Assembly: GCA_030386875.1 (NCBI GenBank)
Contig: CM059557.1
Coordinates: forward strand, 59,660,514-59,724,513
Source: Morinoia aosen
Lineage: Eukaryota > Arthropoda > Malacostraca > Amphipoda > Talitridae
Direction of reading: 5' to 3'
Length of the DNA: 64,000 nt
Below, piece after piece: positions 31,489-45,400 of the stretch. Positions within the stretch are counted from its first letter, which is position 1. Each line of letters opens with the position of its first letter. The notes beneath the pieces are model-generated. The model saw only the letters and a list, made by a program, of their open reading frames with translations. It was not told where the DNA came from and ran no database searches. Position numbers and translations under genes: made by a program.

Positions 31489-31745
31489 ATCACTGTAACT
31501 CCTACCAACTCCTTCTCTTTCACCCACACGAGCAGAAGCTTCTCCATTTCCTTGGGGATATTGGTCCTTGATTGGAAAAGAATTGTGGTTCCTTTTGCTG
31601 GTGTAGCACTCTTGATGGCATCCTTCTGGTTCAATATCGTACAAATTGTCGGTGTACTACGGTCATAGATCTTGGCGAGTTTAATCACTCGTACGCCACG
31701 GTCATGTTTTCCTATTATTTCTTGCTTTAGTTCTATCGACCTCAT
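31476..31745 (-). pseudogene. Tigger transposase N-terminal part
   Basis: Reads MRSIELKQEIIGKHDRGVRV, then a helix-turn-helix (LAKIYDRSTPTICTIL) and the start of the second DNA-binding domain (KELVGVTVMET). It is cut by the 951-bp insertion. It is related to, but clearly different from, the fragment at 26106-26468, so two Tigger families are present. Confidence 0.8.
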
Positions 31746-32048
31746 CCTCTGCTTCCTGTACCATTGTCCTTAGCACTCTTTCTTCGACTCCATGATAACA
31801 GACAAAAAGTTCAGTAATCGCGCAAAAATACACTTTGACTCAAGCGGGTAACACGTGCGAGGTGCGACTGAGCAAGAGATACTCTCAGATAATGCTCTAC
31901 CCTGCGTGTCAACTAGCGGGACGCTCTGGAAACATGGCTCGTATCTCGGATTTGGGCTCGTATCTTGAACAAAAATATGGCTTGAGCTCCAGCTCGTTTC
32001 TCAAGAAGCTCGTATGTTAGGCTGCTCGTATCTCAAGGTACCACTGTA

Positions 32049-32792
32049 GTTCTAAAGGGAAAGCTGATTGCATATCATTTAAAACTAGGTTTTTCTTTAA
32101 AATGTAAAGAAATTCTAAAATGCTGAGGGTTATTCGATTTGATGCAGAATAAATTACTTTAAAACTGCCTAATTGAACAGGAGTATTGCGCTTCTCTGCA
32201 TGATAGTGGACTGAAAAGTGGGAAGGTCTGAGAAGTAACTGATTGATTCTAAAACCTCTGCTGGCATGCTCTGCAACTCCTAAGGGTATGCTCTCGTGAG
32301 TAATTTGCAAATATAGTTGCGTACTCTAGCTCTCAGTATTTGTGTTGCAGAGCACGGTTTGGTACTCAGACTAGAGGATCAGAGATATAATTTTTTTTTT
32401 TAGTATCTGAGAGGAAATTGTAGACTGTAACAAATGCCTTGGCTTCTGCATTAATTGACTCACTTTCAAGTTTAGGAATGTGAGGACCTTTACGGCTGCA
32501 ATTCTATCCAAGAAGAAAAATGATATCTTCTATCATTGCTACAAGCAAGCTTGTATGTTTTTGGCTGAAGAGAAATGAGTTATGTTTTAGTGCTGAAGGA
32601 GCAAACTCAACAGTATGAACTGTTGTGCTAAGTGTTTAAATTTATGTGTTATCAAGTATTCAGTTCATATGCACTTCCTGGTTCGTTTTGAATAATCATT
32701 TTGACTTCTTAGTCCATACATTAACATGTACTATAGCAGGTGATCATGTGTCCTACTGGGAAGGTGTTGAGCATGTATTAATTATGTGTGCA
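32049..32792. other. AT-rich, no gene seen
   Basis: No domain, repeat or long frame is recognised. Confidence 0.4.
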
Positions 32793-33022
32793 TTAACACG
32801 GTAAATGCGATGGGTTAAAACTGAAGTTCAATATTCAATTCAAATTTAAAGTCAATTGTGGTAATCAACTTTGGGAATAGCAAACATCAACTGGATCAGG
32901 CCTGTATTTAGCTGTCATTAAGTATTAATAAAAAGTTAATTAGTGACTGCAGGTGGGTCAGCAGCACTATGAAAATCACTTAAGTGACCACTGGTGGGGT
33001 CACTTTGCAGCAAATGTGTTAA
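32793..33022. mobile_element. MITE family M, copy 2 (inverted relative to copy 1)
   Basis: Ends TTAACACGGTAAATGCGA and, inverted, TTAACACATTTGCTGC. The inner part matches the reverse of 29583-29808 (words AACTGAAGTTCAATATT and GACCACTGGTGGGTCA with changes). More diverged than copy 1. Confidence 0.8.
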
Positions 33023-34741
33023 CACTGTAAAAAATCAGTAGAAATGAAAGAGAATATTAAAAATGATAAACTAAATGAAAAGTTATAAATAATGGAAGTA
33101 TCAAGTTAGATGAGTGATGAGTAACAGGTATAAAAAAAGGTAAAAGCACAATAAATTGATGACAATAGAATACTAGCCAAGCCTTGGGCTGCTCAACCCC
33201 ATGAAACAGAAACGAATGATTGGCAAGTTACTGTGAGCCAACTTCTCTTGCTGAAAGGTGAGGAAGAACTTCTGGTCTAAGAATTGGAACCCTTTTATTT
33301 AATTATAAAGAAAATGAAAACTTTTATCAAAATTTTTCTTTCTGTAATGTGTACCAAGATTTTGTTGACAATAATTTCTTTTTTTTTCATTTCTTTGATA
33401 GTAAAAATAGCAAGAGTCTTAGCTCTAATTCTTACGTACAATATTTACCACTGTTTTCTAATTGTTTCATTGCCACTTTTATAACTCAGCCAGTATGATT
33501 TTTGTGCGTAAATTTCATCATTCAGGTATACACTTGAATGAGGGGTCATTGAGAAGAAATTAAAATTTTTTCTTCATATTCTTGCCAATAATAGCAGTTT
33601 GTTTTACTATGATGCATGTAAAAAATGGAACAACAAAATATGACTAAATATCATCAATGTGGTAGTTTGATGGAATGTATGCAATTATCAAAAAAAAAAT
33701 TTAATGTTGACAAAATTTTTATTAAAAGATAGTTAGGACCGTGGAGAGATGGCTGCAGTATAGTGTTATATTTTTAAGTTCTCATTACATAATAAATGTT
33801 CATCGTAAATTTTTTGTTGGCATGGTTTGGTACAGCAAGACAATAAGTTTGAATTGTGTTCATTGTGCAAATGGCCTGTTGAATGAAGCAGCAATATGTT
33901 TATTTAATCAATATTTCTGCAAGTATGCTTCTGTTGATACTTTTAAAACCTACTAGTATTATCATAATTGAACAAAAACTTTGTGTTCTTGTTTCAGTGC
34001 TGTTTTGTTGCAAAAATAAAAATGCTTTCAATATGTTAAATTGAATAGCTTAGTGTTAGAAATACTATGATGGGCTTTTTACAATTTATGTCAATTGAGT
34101 AGTTGCATAATATCAGAAAAAATTTCAAACTAGGCCATTAACTTTTTCCTTTCAAAATGTTCAGACTTTGTAGCAAGCTCCCAGAAAATGTGGTCTCCAC
34201 TAGCATGGCAAATACAATCAAAAATTGTCTTGACTATTCATTACTGGGTTGGCAATCTCCCCGTATTGTTGAGCACTGTGATTAACCGGGATTCCGGGAT
34301 TGAGATTAACCGTGTTGGTTTGAAGAGGAACTAAATGCGTAATTTCCTAGGTATTATTAGAAACAGTGTTTTTCTGTATGACATATGTACTATCTCTGTG
34401 TGGTAATACCAGATCGACAAGTAGCGTCAGCATGGGGTGGCTGTAATATAACTAGTGATGCAAAAACAAACAGTCAAATCATGGGACCACACTCTGCAAA
34501 ATGATTGCTTTTAGAAATGTTGTGTTTAAATGAATGTACTGGTGCTGGTGTTGTGCATGAAAATTAATGACTATAAATGTGTTTCTGTGCATAACGGTGT
34601 CTGAAAGCCTGGGATTTGGGACAACCCAAGACTGGGCCACTTGGCTTATTTCTGTTATATTTAATTCTGTTTCATTTGAATGTATGCTCGTATATGAATA
34701 CTTTGAACGTTTTGTAGTTTAATTTGATTAGTTATTGTACA
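33023..34741. other. AT-rich, no gene seen
   Basis: Several AT-driven open frames of 60-71 codons without domain features. No transposon ends were recognised. Confidence 0.4.
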
Positions 34742-36091
34742 TTAAGGAGGCCGTCCGGCTTTTTGAACTTTTTTCGTCCGATTCGTTTAAAAGTTGGCCA
34801 GTATATGTATTTTGTAAAAGTAAACCTTTTTTACTCCTGTCATTTTTTCGATTTAGGCCTTAGTTTTTTTTTTTTGATGAAAAATGTGTTTTTGGTATAT
34901 TTTTATTGATATTTCAGATTGGAACTCCTCCTTCAGTTTTGATGCTAGAACAAAAACAAAGACAGTTTTAGAACCCTTGGAACATTTCTAACAAACTCAA
35001 ATTCGGCTTTTTTTGAAATTCAAATTTTTTCTATTTTTTCAAAATTTTTTGATATTTCAAAAATCAGCAACATTTTTTGGGTTTAGAGCTATATATTTTT
35101 TCAAAGAATTCGAATTTGAAAAAAGGCGAATTTGAGTTTGTTAGAAATGTTTCAAGGATTCTAAAACTGTCTTTGGATTGGTTCTAGCATCAAAACTCGA
35201 GAACTAGTCCCAGGATGAATGTTGAAAGTTAAAATTGTTGGGTATAGCAAAAAATAAAATTTTTTGTTGAAGTGTAATATAATGAACATTTGATGTAATT
35301 GAATGCAGTTTTAATTTTTATTTCGATAATTTCCATACATAACTTCATATTAAAAGTGTGAATTGTGATTTCAAAAAAAAAAAAAAAAAATTAACATTTT
35401 TTTTTCAACAAAATGAATTTTTTATTTTCAGTCTGATTCTTATAAAATTTGACTATGATATGTAACCTTTGAAAATAAACACAATTGATTCTATTCATTT
35501 TTTTGATTCAGGCCTTAGATTTTGCAAAAATTTGACATATTGGTTTTCAGATATTGATATTTCACTAATATTGATATTTCATAATGGAACTCCTCCTTCA
35601 GTTTTGATGCTAGAGCAAAAGCAAAGACCGTTTTAGAATCCTTGGAACATTTCTAACAAACTCAAATTGAGCTTTTTTTCCCATTTCCTATTTGTTCTCT
35701 TTTTATGTGGGGTCAAAATTGGGAAAAAATGGAATATTTTGGGTGCTTTTCATTCATATTGATATTTCAAAATGGAACTCCTTCAGTTTTGATGCTAGAA
35801 AAAAAGCAAAGACCGTTTTAGAATCCTTGGAACATTTCTAACAAACTCAAATTGAGCTTTTTTTCCATTTCCTATTTGTTCTCTTTTTATGTGGGGTCAA
35901 AATCGGAAAAATTGAAAAAATTCGGTCGCCTTACCCCACCCCCCCCCTGGGGGAGGGGAAATTATTGTCCGTAGCGCCATAAAATTTTAGGAACGAATAG
36001 TCTACCACCTAAGGGTCCTTTTACAACAAAAGCATGCAAAATGACCATGGAATCGACAGCATCTGTCAAGGGCCTGGGACGGTCTCCTTAA
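34742..36091. mobile_element. foldback element B with TTAA ends
   Basis: TTAA followed by GGAGGCCGTCCGGC on the left and, inverted, TTAA followed by GGAGACCGTCCCAGG on the right. Inside, a segment with TTTTGATGCTAGA and AAAGACAGTTTTAGAA recurs at least four times (34920-34980, inverted near 35150-35200, 35590-35650, 35775-35830). A C-then-G run (35936-35957) lies about 130 bp before the right end. No coding capacity. A degraded relative lies at 25752-27542. Confidence 0.75.
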
Positions 36092-36402
36092 GTGATGTAA
36101 TGAGATGTCAAAAAATGTTTTAAATTTGCTAATCACAATTGTTACCATTTTAGCTTTGATAGGTTTCATTTCATTGCATTGTGTAACTGAATTTCCAGTA
36201 AACATTAAGAACTATTATTTCTGATTTATTTTGTAATAGACCGCTCGATGTTGTATGAGTACACGTAATTATGATTGTGTGTGAATCAGTAGCACAATAC
36301 TACCTAAAATAATATTCACGTTATCCGGGTAACTCTACGAGTGTTCTCCAACCAGTCACCTGAGCTGGATTACTGATGGAAATTTAGAATTGGAAAACAG
36401 CC

Positions 36403-36434
36403 ATGGCACTCCCTGCAGCCTACTCAAAACTAAG
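36403..36434 (+). CDS. Exon 1 (candidate start)
   Basis: ATGGCACTCCCTGC opens a frame MALPAAYSKL that ends at a good donor, AG|GTAAGA. It leaves two bases of a codon, which exon 2 completes exactly (AG+G). The start is chosen on this phase match alone; another first exon is possible. Confidence 0.45.
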
Positions 36435-39400
36435 GTAAGAATGTAATTGTTATATGTATATTGCTAATCTTTTTGACAAAGTGAAAAGGTTTGCTAATTT
36501 TTTGTCATTTATCATACCTTTGCCAATATGATTCTACCTAATTGCTACTTAGAATTGGATGGAAAATAGCATTTGTTTCACAAGTAGGGAGCCAAATTGG
36601 ATGAAAATGATCACTCGCATCCTCCAGTTACTGTTGTTTTCTGTCAATGTTGTGTAGTTATTAGAGCAGCTTGAGGCTTCTTGTGCTGTGGACAGGAAGT
36701 AATGCTATTTGAAGTTGTGGTGCTGTAGCAATAGATTTCTTGCTTTGACTCATTGGAGGCTCTTGTTGAGGGTGTTGAGGCTCAGCTGGAAGGCTCCGTG
36801 CTAAATCAGTGCAAAGAGGAGTGGCATCCTTGAGAAAAATACTGCTAAATTATTTGTTATTATAAATAGACCATCAGGACTCTTATCTATTGTGACCGCT
36901 TAGTGTCCTGAACTTTTCCTGCCTTCTTTGCTGACTCCTCTTTGTCTTTCCTTCCTCCTCACTTGATGTTTCTATGAGCTGGTTATCCTTTGTGGGAACA
37001 CCCCTTATGCATAGATTCCTCATTTTTCACTGTTTATACTAAAGTTCTCTTCTTATGTCTCTTAATTGCCTTTGTTGTGGTTAGGAAATCTCAAACTAAT
37101 AGAATGATAACAATATTGATAATTCTTTATCATGATCTGTACGATAGTGTAGATAAAAGAAACTAATGGTTATTTACGAAATTTAATGTTGGCAAACGAA
37201 TTACAGAAATATTTGAAACTAATTCCAATTCATAATTGTAGTGAATGGCTTGCATATTAATCCGTAATTGCACTAAAAAGCACAAATCGGTAGGAATGTA
37301 CAAATTCTGCTGGATTCCGGAATTTATTATATTATGGGAGGGGGATATTTTCCCTTACTCCCCCATAACAATATCTAATAGCATAGCTTTCGTGTACGGT
37401 AATGGGCTGCCGTGTCAGTCACCATCACCCACGAGTCACAATGCCACGCATCAAAGTTTAGGCATGCTTGGATTTCAAAGGTAATATGATATAACATCTT
37501 AAGAGAAGCACTAATTGAAAAAAATCATATTTGTTGCTTTTATTTTTATTGAAATCTATATGAAGTAATTAAATTTTCAGACTTGTAAGGGTGTTATATT
37601 TCTACTGACTGACTGACCTTCGCTGTGTTCAAATAAACGTTAAAAAGAGGAGTTGTGCGGCCAAACAACCATCTTCTAAAAGATCCGTCATTGGGTAATA
37701 TATTCTTGTCAATAAGCGCAGCATTTCCGATATCTACGATCTACACCAAGGCGTCACCAACCGTTACATCGAAGCATCACTTGAAATCAACCAGCGAGTA
37801 ACCTCGTCCCCTCTGCGAACTCCACCATCGTGCTTCGTGCCCTCAGCTCTACGGCTTCCACGTGTACAGGCATAATTTCCGAACACTTCCATTTCTCTTC
37901 GTATATTTCAACTCCTTCCTTAGAGACCCAAAAGCTTATTCATTCCACGTAAAGTACTTGCTTATTAACTATGAAGCTTAATCCATTTTAATTATCTCAA
38001 AGCACTTGCTATTTCCTATGGTATATTAACATAAAACTTCGTTATGGATGAACAGGTTTGTTCTCACCCGTGACGGGGACGCAAGCCGCTCCCGGCTGGT
38101 GAAGACAAGCGGGATTAGGGGCACAGCAGTGTCAGGAGTAAGACGTGTGATTCTCTCGCTTGCCCTTGCGGGCGAGCGGGAGAGGGCTCTTTGCATAAAG
38201 TTCCAATTGCTGATTAAAGTCATGCAGACTAAGTGCTTCTTAGGACTGAGCTAAGTATTGTTTGACACTTTCATCTATACTCTCGTCAATTCCCTGAGGT
38301 TGCTTCACGTATAGGTGTAGGGTTATTTTGTTCGATGTATTAGGCGATCTTTGTTTCTCTGCTAATTAATTAGTGACGAGGCATTACCTCACACAATATG
38401 TGCGCATCGGAATTGTCAATGGATTAATAATCTATGTTCATCAATTGATCAAGTATAAAGGCTTCAACTGCTTATTTTAATATCATAGTGTGAATTCTTG
38501 TAATTGCGTCATCTGACAGATTAGAGTAGCTTCTGAGATTTGATGGCATTCTTATCATTTAGATTCTTGAATATGCCATATACATCGTGTGTCATTGTAC
38601 TTTCCGAATATGTCATCCTTTACTAATTGAAAGACGTCGCCATTTTATTATTAAATAACATTATAATCTCTCATTATTTATCCTAACGAGGCCCTAATTG
38701 ATTTGCTAGTAATATCAACAGTAAAAGTAAAAGACATTGAAAAGTCTCAGTTTATTTCGATCTTTATTATCAACAAAATAGAATAATTGAGACCTTCTGT
38801 CTCGACGACCATCAACCAAGAAAATGAAAGCAACGAGAAAATAACAATGAATAATAAAAGAAAAGAACTGCCTCTTAGAAATTGGCCAACGAATAATGTG
38901 GCATCGGTGGAAAAAATATAGAAACACAACAAGGGAAGAAACTTTATGAATAACAAGGAATTGACATCAGCAAGACAAGAATGGGAACAAGTAGGGGCTA
39001 AAATTTTGAGATAGACAACTACTCACAGGGGACAAAAAGTGCAAATACACATTGACCAAAGTATAAAGTATACCATTGCCATGTAACCTCAACTATATAA
39101 GCAGTGACTAAACTTGACCTCTCTAGTGCCTGCACTGCCTTTTGTTAACATCTACAGCCATCCAACCCAACTGATTTTCTTGAATATTCAATGCCTTCAT
39201 TGCCACCCCAACTAGTTTTCGAGAAGTGCTTCTCTCCACGCAAATGGCTCCGTACCGAAAGCTGCTGACAGCTACCTTGCACTTCAAACGCTCTTCAATG
39301 TTTGTCTAACGCTGTTTGTAAATACCACAAACTTGGCTCATCAATCTCGATTACCCATTCTCTTTTGCACTACCTCACTCCTACTCTGCCTTCTAAAAAA

Positions 39401-42400
39401 TCTTTCTGGAGCACATTGCTATTCAGCTGAAATGAAAAAAGTGGGCTGTCTTGGGAATGAAAAAAAATTAATATGAACTTCTCAGTTTCATATCTAAAAT
39501 TCAGTTGTAATTTTTAGACCAAGAGTTTATCCTGAAGTTCTTACATTTTCAGGAGACTGGTGCTGGAGACCAACAACCCTGAGTTGCGGCAGCTTGAGTC
39601 ACAGCTCTTACAGAGTTATGCCAATAAGCTCAATAGTGAAGCATGTCGCCACAGAAAGGAGCAGGTCAAAATGAAACAGGTAAGGACACTGGCTGCAATA
39701 TGGGCTGCCTACTTTTGTGCTGGTGTTTCATCCATGGAGTTTTGCTTTCCCTTTGGTGAGTGCATTTAAAAATGTTTCACATTGTCTTGTTAATCGTAAT
39801 TATTGTATTCAGTTTTTATTCTTGTGGCTCTTCATCTATTCGTGTTTTGTTTTAGTTTTCATTTTCTTAAAATGTTCAGTTTATTTAAGGGGACCTTATC
39901 CACTCCAACCGTAGATTTTTTTCTATTGGACTTACGTCTATGAAAATTTGCAGACTACTAGGTCTCTAGATTCCTAACAACTTTTATTGAACAAGTTTTT
40001 TGCCCTAGGCCATAGAAAAATTTTTATTCATGATAATTAAAAATATGTATATATGACATTTGTTCTAAATTCGCCAAAGTTTACAAAGCTAGAGCAATGC
40101 GGTTTGTTGCATTTGAAAGTAGAATGTGTGCTCCTAAATCGTATCGAGCCATTTTTTTGATTTGAATTCATTCTGAATTTATAAATTTTTTTGAAAAAAT
40201 GGAGTATCAAATTTGTACTTTTTTTGTAAAAAGTCTACGGAAAAATTTTCACAAATTTTTTTGAAAATCAACGCCGATACAACTTTAGAGCACATATTTC
40301 ACTTCCAAATGCAGCAAACCACATTGCTCTAGCTTTGTAAACTTCGGAGTTATATCGACAAACGTCTTGATAAGTTACTTTTTTTATAAAACCTATTTTT
40401 AAGAAACAAAATGCTTCTCCTCCTACATTTTTTGAGCTACAGTGATGATTTTGGTATCATTGGATGCAAAAAAACAAGGGCTTTACAATGTATTGAGAAG
40501 TTTTTCAAAATTCATTCTTGTTTCAAAGTTATGACGTCATAAATTTGAATTTTCTTGAGAATATTTTGATTTTTTTTCTTTTTAATTTTTTAAATTTTTA
40601 TATTGGAAATTTGAGGAAAAGCATTCAAGTTTTTGGAATGTCCACGTTATTCTGCATCCAATGATACCAAAATCATTACTGTAGCTCAAAAACTATCAGA
40701 GAAAAAGCATTTAGAAACCCCCCCCCCCCAAATGTCGTTTTCTATGATTTCCCATTTTCTTTTCAAGAAAATCGCATTTTGTCATAAATGATAAATGATT
40801 CTAAATTGTATTTCCTATCAGTATACCAAATTTCATTGCTCTAGATTCAATAATAAAAAAAATATTCGGATGGGGATGAGGAATATGAATGATGAAATAT
40901 ATAAAAAATGAAATGGAAAAAAATTAAAAATTTCAGATTTTTTTTTTTTTTTTTTTTTGTCCACGTTATTCTGCATTCAATGATACCAAAATCATTACTG
41001 TAGCTCAAAAACTGTAGGAGGAGAAGCATTTAGAAAACCCCCCCAAAAATGTCGTTTTCTATGATTTCCCGTTTTCTTTTCAAGAAAATAGCATTTTGTC
41101 ATTGATGATAAATGATTCAAAATTGCATTTCCTATCAGTATACCAAATTTCATTGCTTTAGGTTCAAAAATGAAAAAAAAGGTCCGTAAGAGGGATGCCC
41201 TCCCCCCCCCCGGGAGGGACGTTAGCTCTGGGGTAGGTTCCTGATATTTTTACAGACATTCCGGGACATGTCTCTAACTCATTTAAAGCAATAAAAACAA
41301 AAATCGGGAGAATCGACCTTTGGACTGCAGATGCCCCCAATATGGTCCCCTTAAGGTAGGTTTCAGTTTTTCATTTTCCTGGGAGAACTTACTTTGGCAA
41401 AAAGTAATTGTATCCCAGTTCAATAGAAAACTTTATTGCATTCTGCTCAAGTATGGCAGATTCAACTCAACTTTAGCAAAATATTGGAGGCACCAATTGA
41501 AGCTATGGTATGTAGAGTTCACAGAAAGTTTTAGACGTCACTTGAACACTTCTTCAATGCTGTGCTTAGTCTTATCCACTCAAGTGGTGAAATTTTGTCT
41601 CTCAAATGCACCTTATGCAAGAATAACCATTAGAATTCAGTGTGAGATGTTAGTAGACCAGATCTTATAGCAAATATAATCCTAAACATTCTTTAATGAT
41701 TATTTTTGGCTCGTCCCTTTTATGTATCTGATTTCAATCAATATTTCAGTGTAATGCTTGCTGTTTTCTTTTGTCTTTCTCTCCTATTTGAAGTTCACCA
41801 CATTGGCCAATAATTTAAAAAAACGACCTTTCCCGATATTGTCCTAACAGTAATTAGATGCTTTGATTTACATACTTTTCATTTAAGTGTGGTCGCATAG
41901 GAAATCTTTCCTTCATTTCAGAAAGCAGAAAAGAAATTTGAGGAGTTAGCAGGAGAGGCAGCGTCTTTGGAGAAAGAGCATCAAGCAATGGAAAACCAGA
42001 TGTTGCTGGAGCAAAGGATGGCCTTGGACCTGGTGAGTGTTGTTGGGCTTCCGACAAATAATTTACTACTTGTTCTGTACTTAGGATTGGATTTCCTTCC
42101 AGCTTTTGGAGTAAAGTCTTCAGTCATTACGTGTAGCGCAATTCGGTGGGAAAATATTTCAAGAACTAGACTTTGTCATATTCAAAATTATTTTTGGTAA
42201 TTCTGTGCTGTTATTTCTCATTAAAAATTTAGACCAAGGTTTCGTTTACTTTGAACTTAGAACTCGAAGTGGTTAGCTACTCTACAATGACTTAACGTGA
42301 AAGGCAACTAAGGCGGTAGATTCATTCTCATGTCAATTTTTTACCCTGACGCTGTTGTTTTCAGCAGACATCAGTCTCTCGTACACAATTTGTTAATGAT

Positions 42401-45400
42401 GGATAATTTTTTCTCTCGTACCATTTGACAATTTTTTTCCTAGTCAGGAGATGAAGGAAGTCGTTTTGTATACTTATTTTTGTTGTATCCTGATCTAGAA
42501 GAGTAGATTTGAGTTCTACTTGGTAGGAAGAGGTATGCCAACCATAATTGCCCCGAGTATTTTGCAAATAAGTATTTCTCACTGGGAATTAGCTATGTGC
42601 CACAAAATGTACGTTTCTTGCCGGGAGGCTGATACGGGTGTTATTCCAAGTTTCATTGATTTTTTGTGTTCCTTTCTTTGCTTCAATTTCTGATGTTGTG
42701 TACGATTTAATTATAAAAACTGTTATTTATTGCAATTTTTCAATCATTGTGACTTTTTCTCAATTTTTTGAACCTTTTTCAACAAAATAAAGTAGTTGAG
42801 GTTAACTTCTGATTTTTATAGATGATTTTAATCTCAATCAGAGCGGAGCAATGCACTTAATCCAGGCAGAAAGGTACTAACTTCAGCAAAGACTTTCCAG
42901 CTTCAATTGAGATATTTGCACAATGTGTTGGGTTGTACTTACTAAAACATAGTTAAATATCAATATAGAAGCAGCATAACTTGGAAGCTTAACTTTTCCG
43001 CATAACAGAATACATAATGGGTTGAAGAAGGTAACTCTGAGCTGTGCTAATGGTATCACAAACACCATTTACTGTCTCATCATTATTCATTCCCAATACA
43101 TTCCCTACAATCCATTGGTAAGTGTTCTCTATCCGATTCAAATCTGGATAACTGGCTGAATAACTGAATAACGCTACATCATTCTCCTGTAAGAAAGTCT
43201 TGGTCTCACGAATTGGATATTGCTGCTTCATCCTGTTTGAAGAACCATCCATTACTGCACAAACAAGGTCCCTCCATCGTAACGGATTCTCTCTGCATGA
43301 TCAGCTGTCATTTGACGTCTCTTTATAACCTGAAGTTTCATTGTACCTCTGGAGGAAAAGACAACCCACACCACGCTGGAACTTGGTCAGTGTGCCGCGG
43401 AAAAAATGTTTCAGGGGACTATTTTTAGTCTAGCCAGTAATATTGGAAACCACCCGGACCGTCTAGGGTGAATATTTTCCTCATAGTAGAATGAAACTCT
43501 TACACTTGTCAACATCCCATATTAGGTGCTCCTTGGCAAACTCTATGCAGTCTACTGTGCAACGTGGAAGTGGATGAGGCCCTTGTGGATGTTGTTTATT
43601 TTCCAATTCCATTCGTGGCGGGTGTCACCTGGTAATTATTAGACTGCATTCGGCATCAGTGAGTGCCCAAATCTATCTCCAAGGTCGTCCCTTTCTTGAC
43701 AACAATCCTACAGATTCTCTTATTTTAAAGCTGGGAAATTTTAGTCTTTCAGGAAGTTACAAACCGCTGTTTTGCATTGTGTCAAATCTTGCTTTTGCTG
43801 CTCAACGATATGACCATGTTCAAAGAAGGAAAGTTTGCAGACCATGAGCATGATGATGCCTTTACAGCACAAGTGACGTCTAACTGAGGTATAATTGATG
43901 CTCTCAGACTGTAGCCGCTGACCTGTCTCAAATTTTTGATCAACTAGCTCAGGTATTATAAATGTGATTTGCAAATTGAATTAATCAGATGGAAATTGTT
44001 AATCTTTATCATTCTTTATCAACACCAATGAGTAAATTTCAAGTCAGAAATTGTTGAAATTTTTTCTTGTAAAATTGTGATTTTTCAATATTTCAGCTGG
44101 TCCAAATCTTATGATCAGGAGTTTTTTACACTGTATGAACTTCTTGCATTCCTGAGATAAGCTCATGTACGGCTACCCAAGTCAAGTGGAAGAAAATTCA
44201 TGGCCGTTTATTTCACATCGGATAGCCTTTGCCTCTTGGTTGGGCAGTTCTTTACTTGAAGCTATTCATTTATTTAGTTCAAGGTAGGATTCTTTCAACT
44301 TCTACTTGTTTTGCTGAGTTTGGTGAACTGAATTGGGTCATAAAAACCATTTATCATAATCAATTGGGCTTTAGTTGTTACTTTGGATATCTTCTTTCTT
44401 GATTGTTTCGATGATCATTTATCAAAATATGTTATTTTTCAATTGTACATTCAGTTTCTTGGGTTTATGGGAGGTAGGAGGACGCTACAAGCTCGTTTCA
44501 ATCTGTGGTAACTGCAATCCGTCAGCGATCGCCATATTTTCAACCATTTAAAGTGATCATCATTTTTCATTTAAGAAAAAACTTTATATTAATAATATTC
44601 AGAATTACAGTTACATTTAGGGGTAATTCATTGAACTAAATATGTAGTTTTGCTCTATATGGGCAATTAGTTTGAACTACTACTGACAATGCAAAAGACT
44701 GGTAATTGCGTTGATGTGGAACAGATCTTTTCGTTCAAAAGTTATCTCTCATTTCTATTTCCTCCAGCAGCGTCTGTGCTCAGCTTCAATGCTTAGAACT
44801 TGCTCTCTTGCGTAGCAGTTGTGTACTGCTTTAAAAGTATTCAATACATATGAATATAAATATACTATTTTGATGGTTGGGGATTGCTGATGTTGTGCTA
44901 ATTCTATGGTAAGAAGACATGACCAGCAAAGGCAGATTCCTTCAAAAGAAACCTTATCGAACTGTATGGGTACCAATTGTTATTAATACAGCGTTTGATC
45001 AAATTTAATGTGAATAGTGTCCATTGCATGCTCATTCGCTTGGCGTAGTACAGAAAAGAGCAAGCTGCGGCCCAGCAAATGAGGCAGGCGGAGCAACAGT
45101 GCGAGGAGATGATGGTGGACCTGGCTCTCTCCAGAGATCACCGCTCGGAACTACAGAAGGAAAAGATTTTGTGAGCTTTTTCTTATTACTTTAAGCTTCT
45201 AACTTTTTGGATAATGACACTTAGACTGTGGCAGGTAAAACTGAAGTTTAATATTTCATTCAAATTTAAAGGCTATTTTAGTAAGCAATGTTGAAAAAAT
45301 CAAACATTAACTGGATCATGTTTTCATTTAGTTTCGATCAAGTATTTTTTTTTAATTCAATATGTCACTACTGGTTGATCAGCAGCGTATAATAACAGCT

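Larger units (their letters stand above)
29819..32046 (-). mobile_element. Tigger-type (pogo) transposon with internal insertion
   Basis: Inverted ends CAGTGGTACCTCAAGATA (29819 onward, and ending at 32046), each bordered by TA. It encodes a transposase on the minus strand that is split by a 951-bp insertion and lacks its C-terminal part. Without the insertion it is about 1.28 kb, well short of a complete Tigger. Confidence 0.88.

Noticed and set aside
31381..31644. 87-codon minus-strand frame overlapping the Tigger fragment
   Set aside because: It is out of frame with the recognised transposase and mostly covers the AT-rich insertion.
37245..37484. 79-codon frame ending at a possible donor, as an extra exon
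   Set aside because: It does not fit the coiled-coil composition, its phase does not match exons 1 and 2, and exon 1 joins exon 2 directly in phase.
38044..38260. GC-rich patch as a coding exon or tRNA
   Set aside because: Both strands give short frames without domains, and the foldback does not form a cloverleaf. It is left as an unassigned island.
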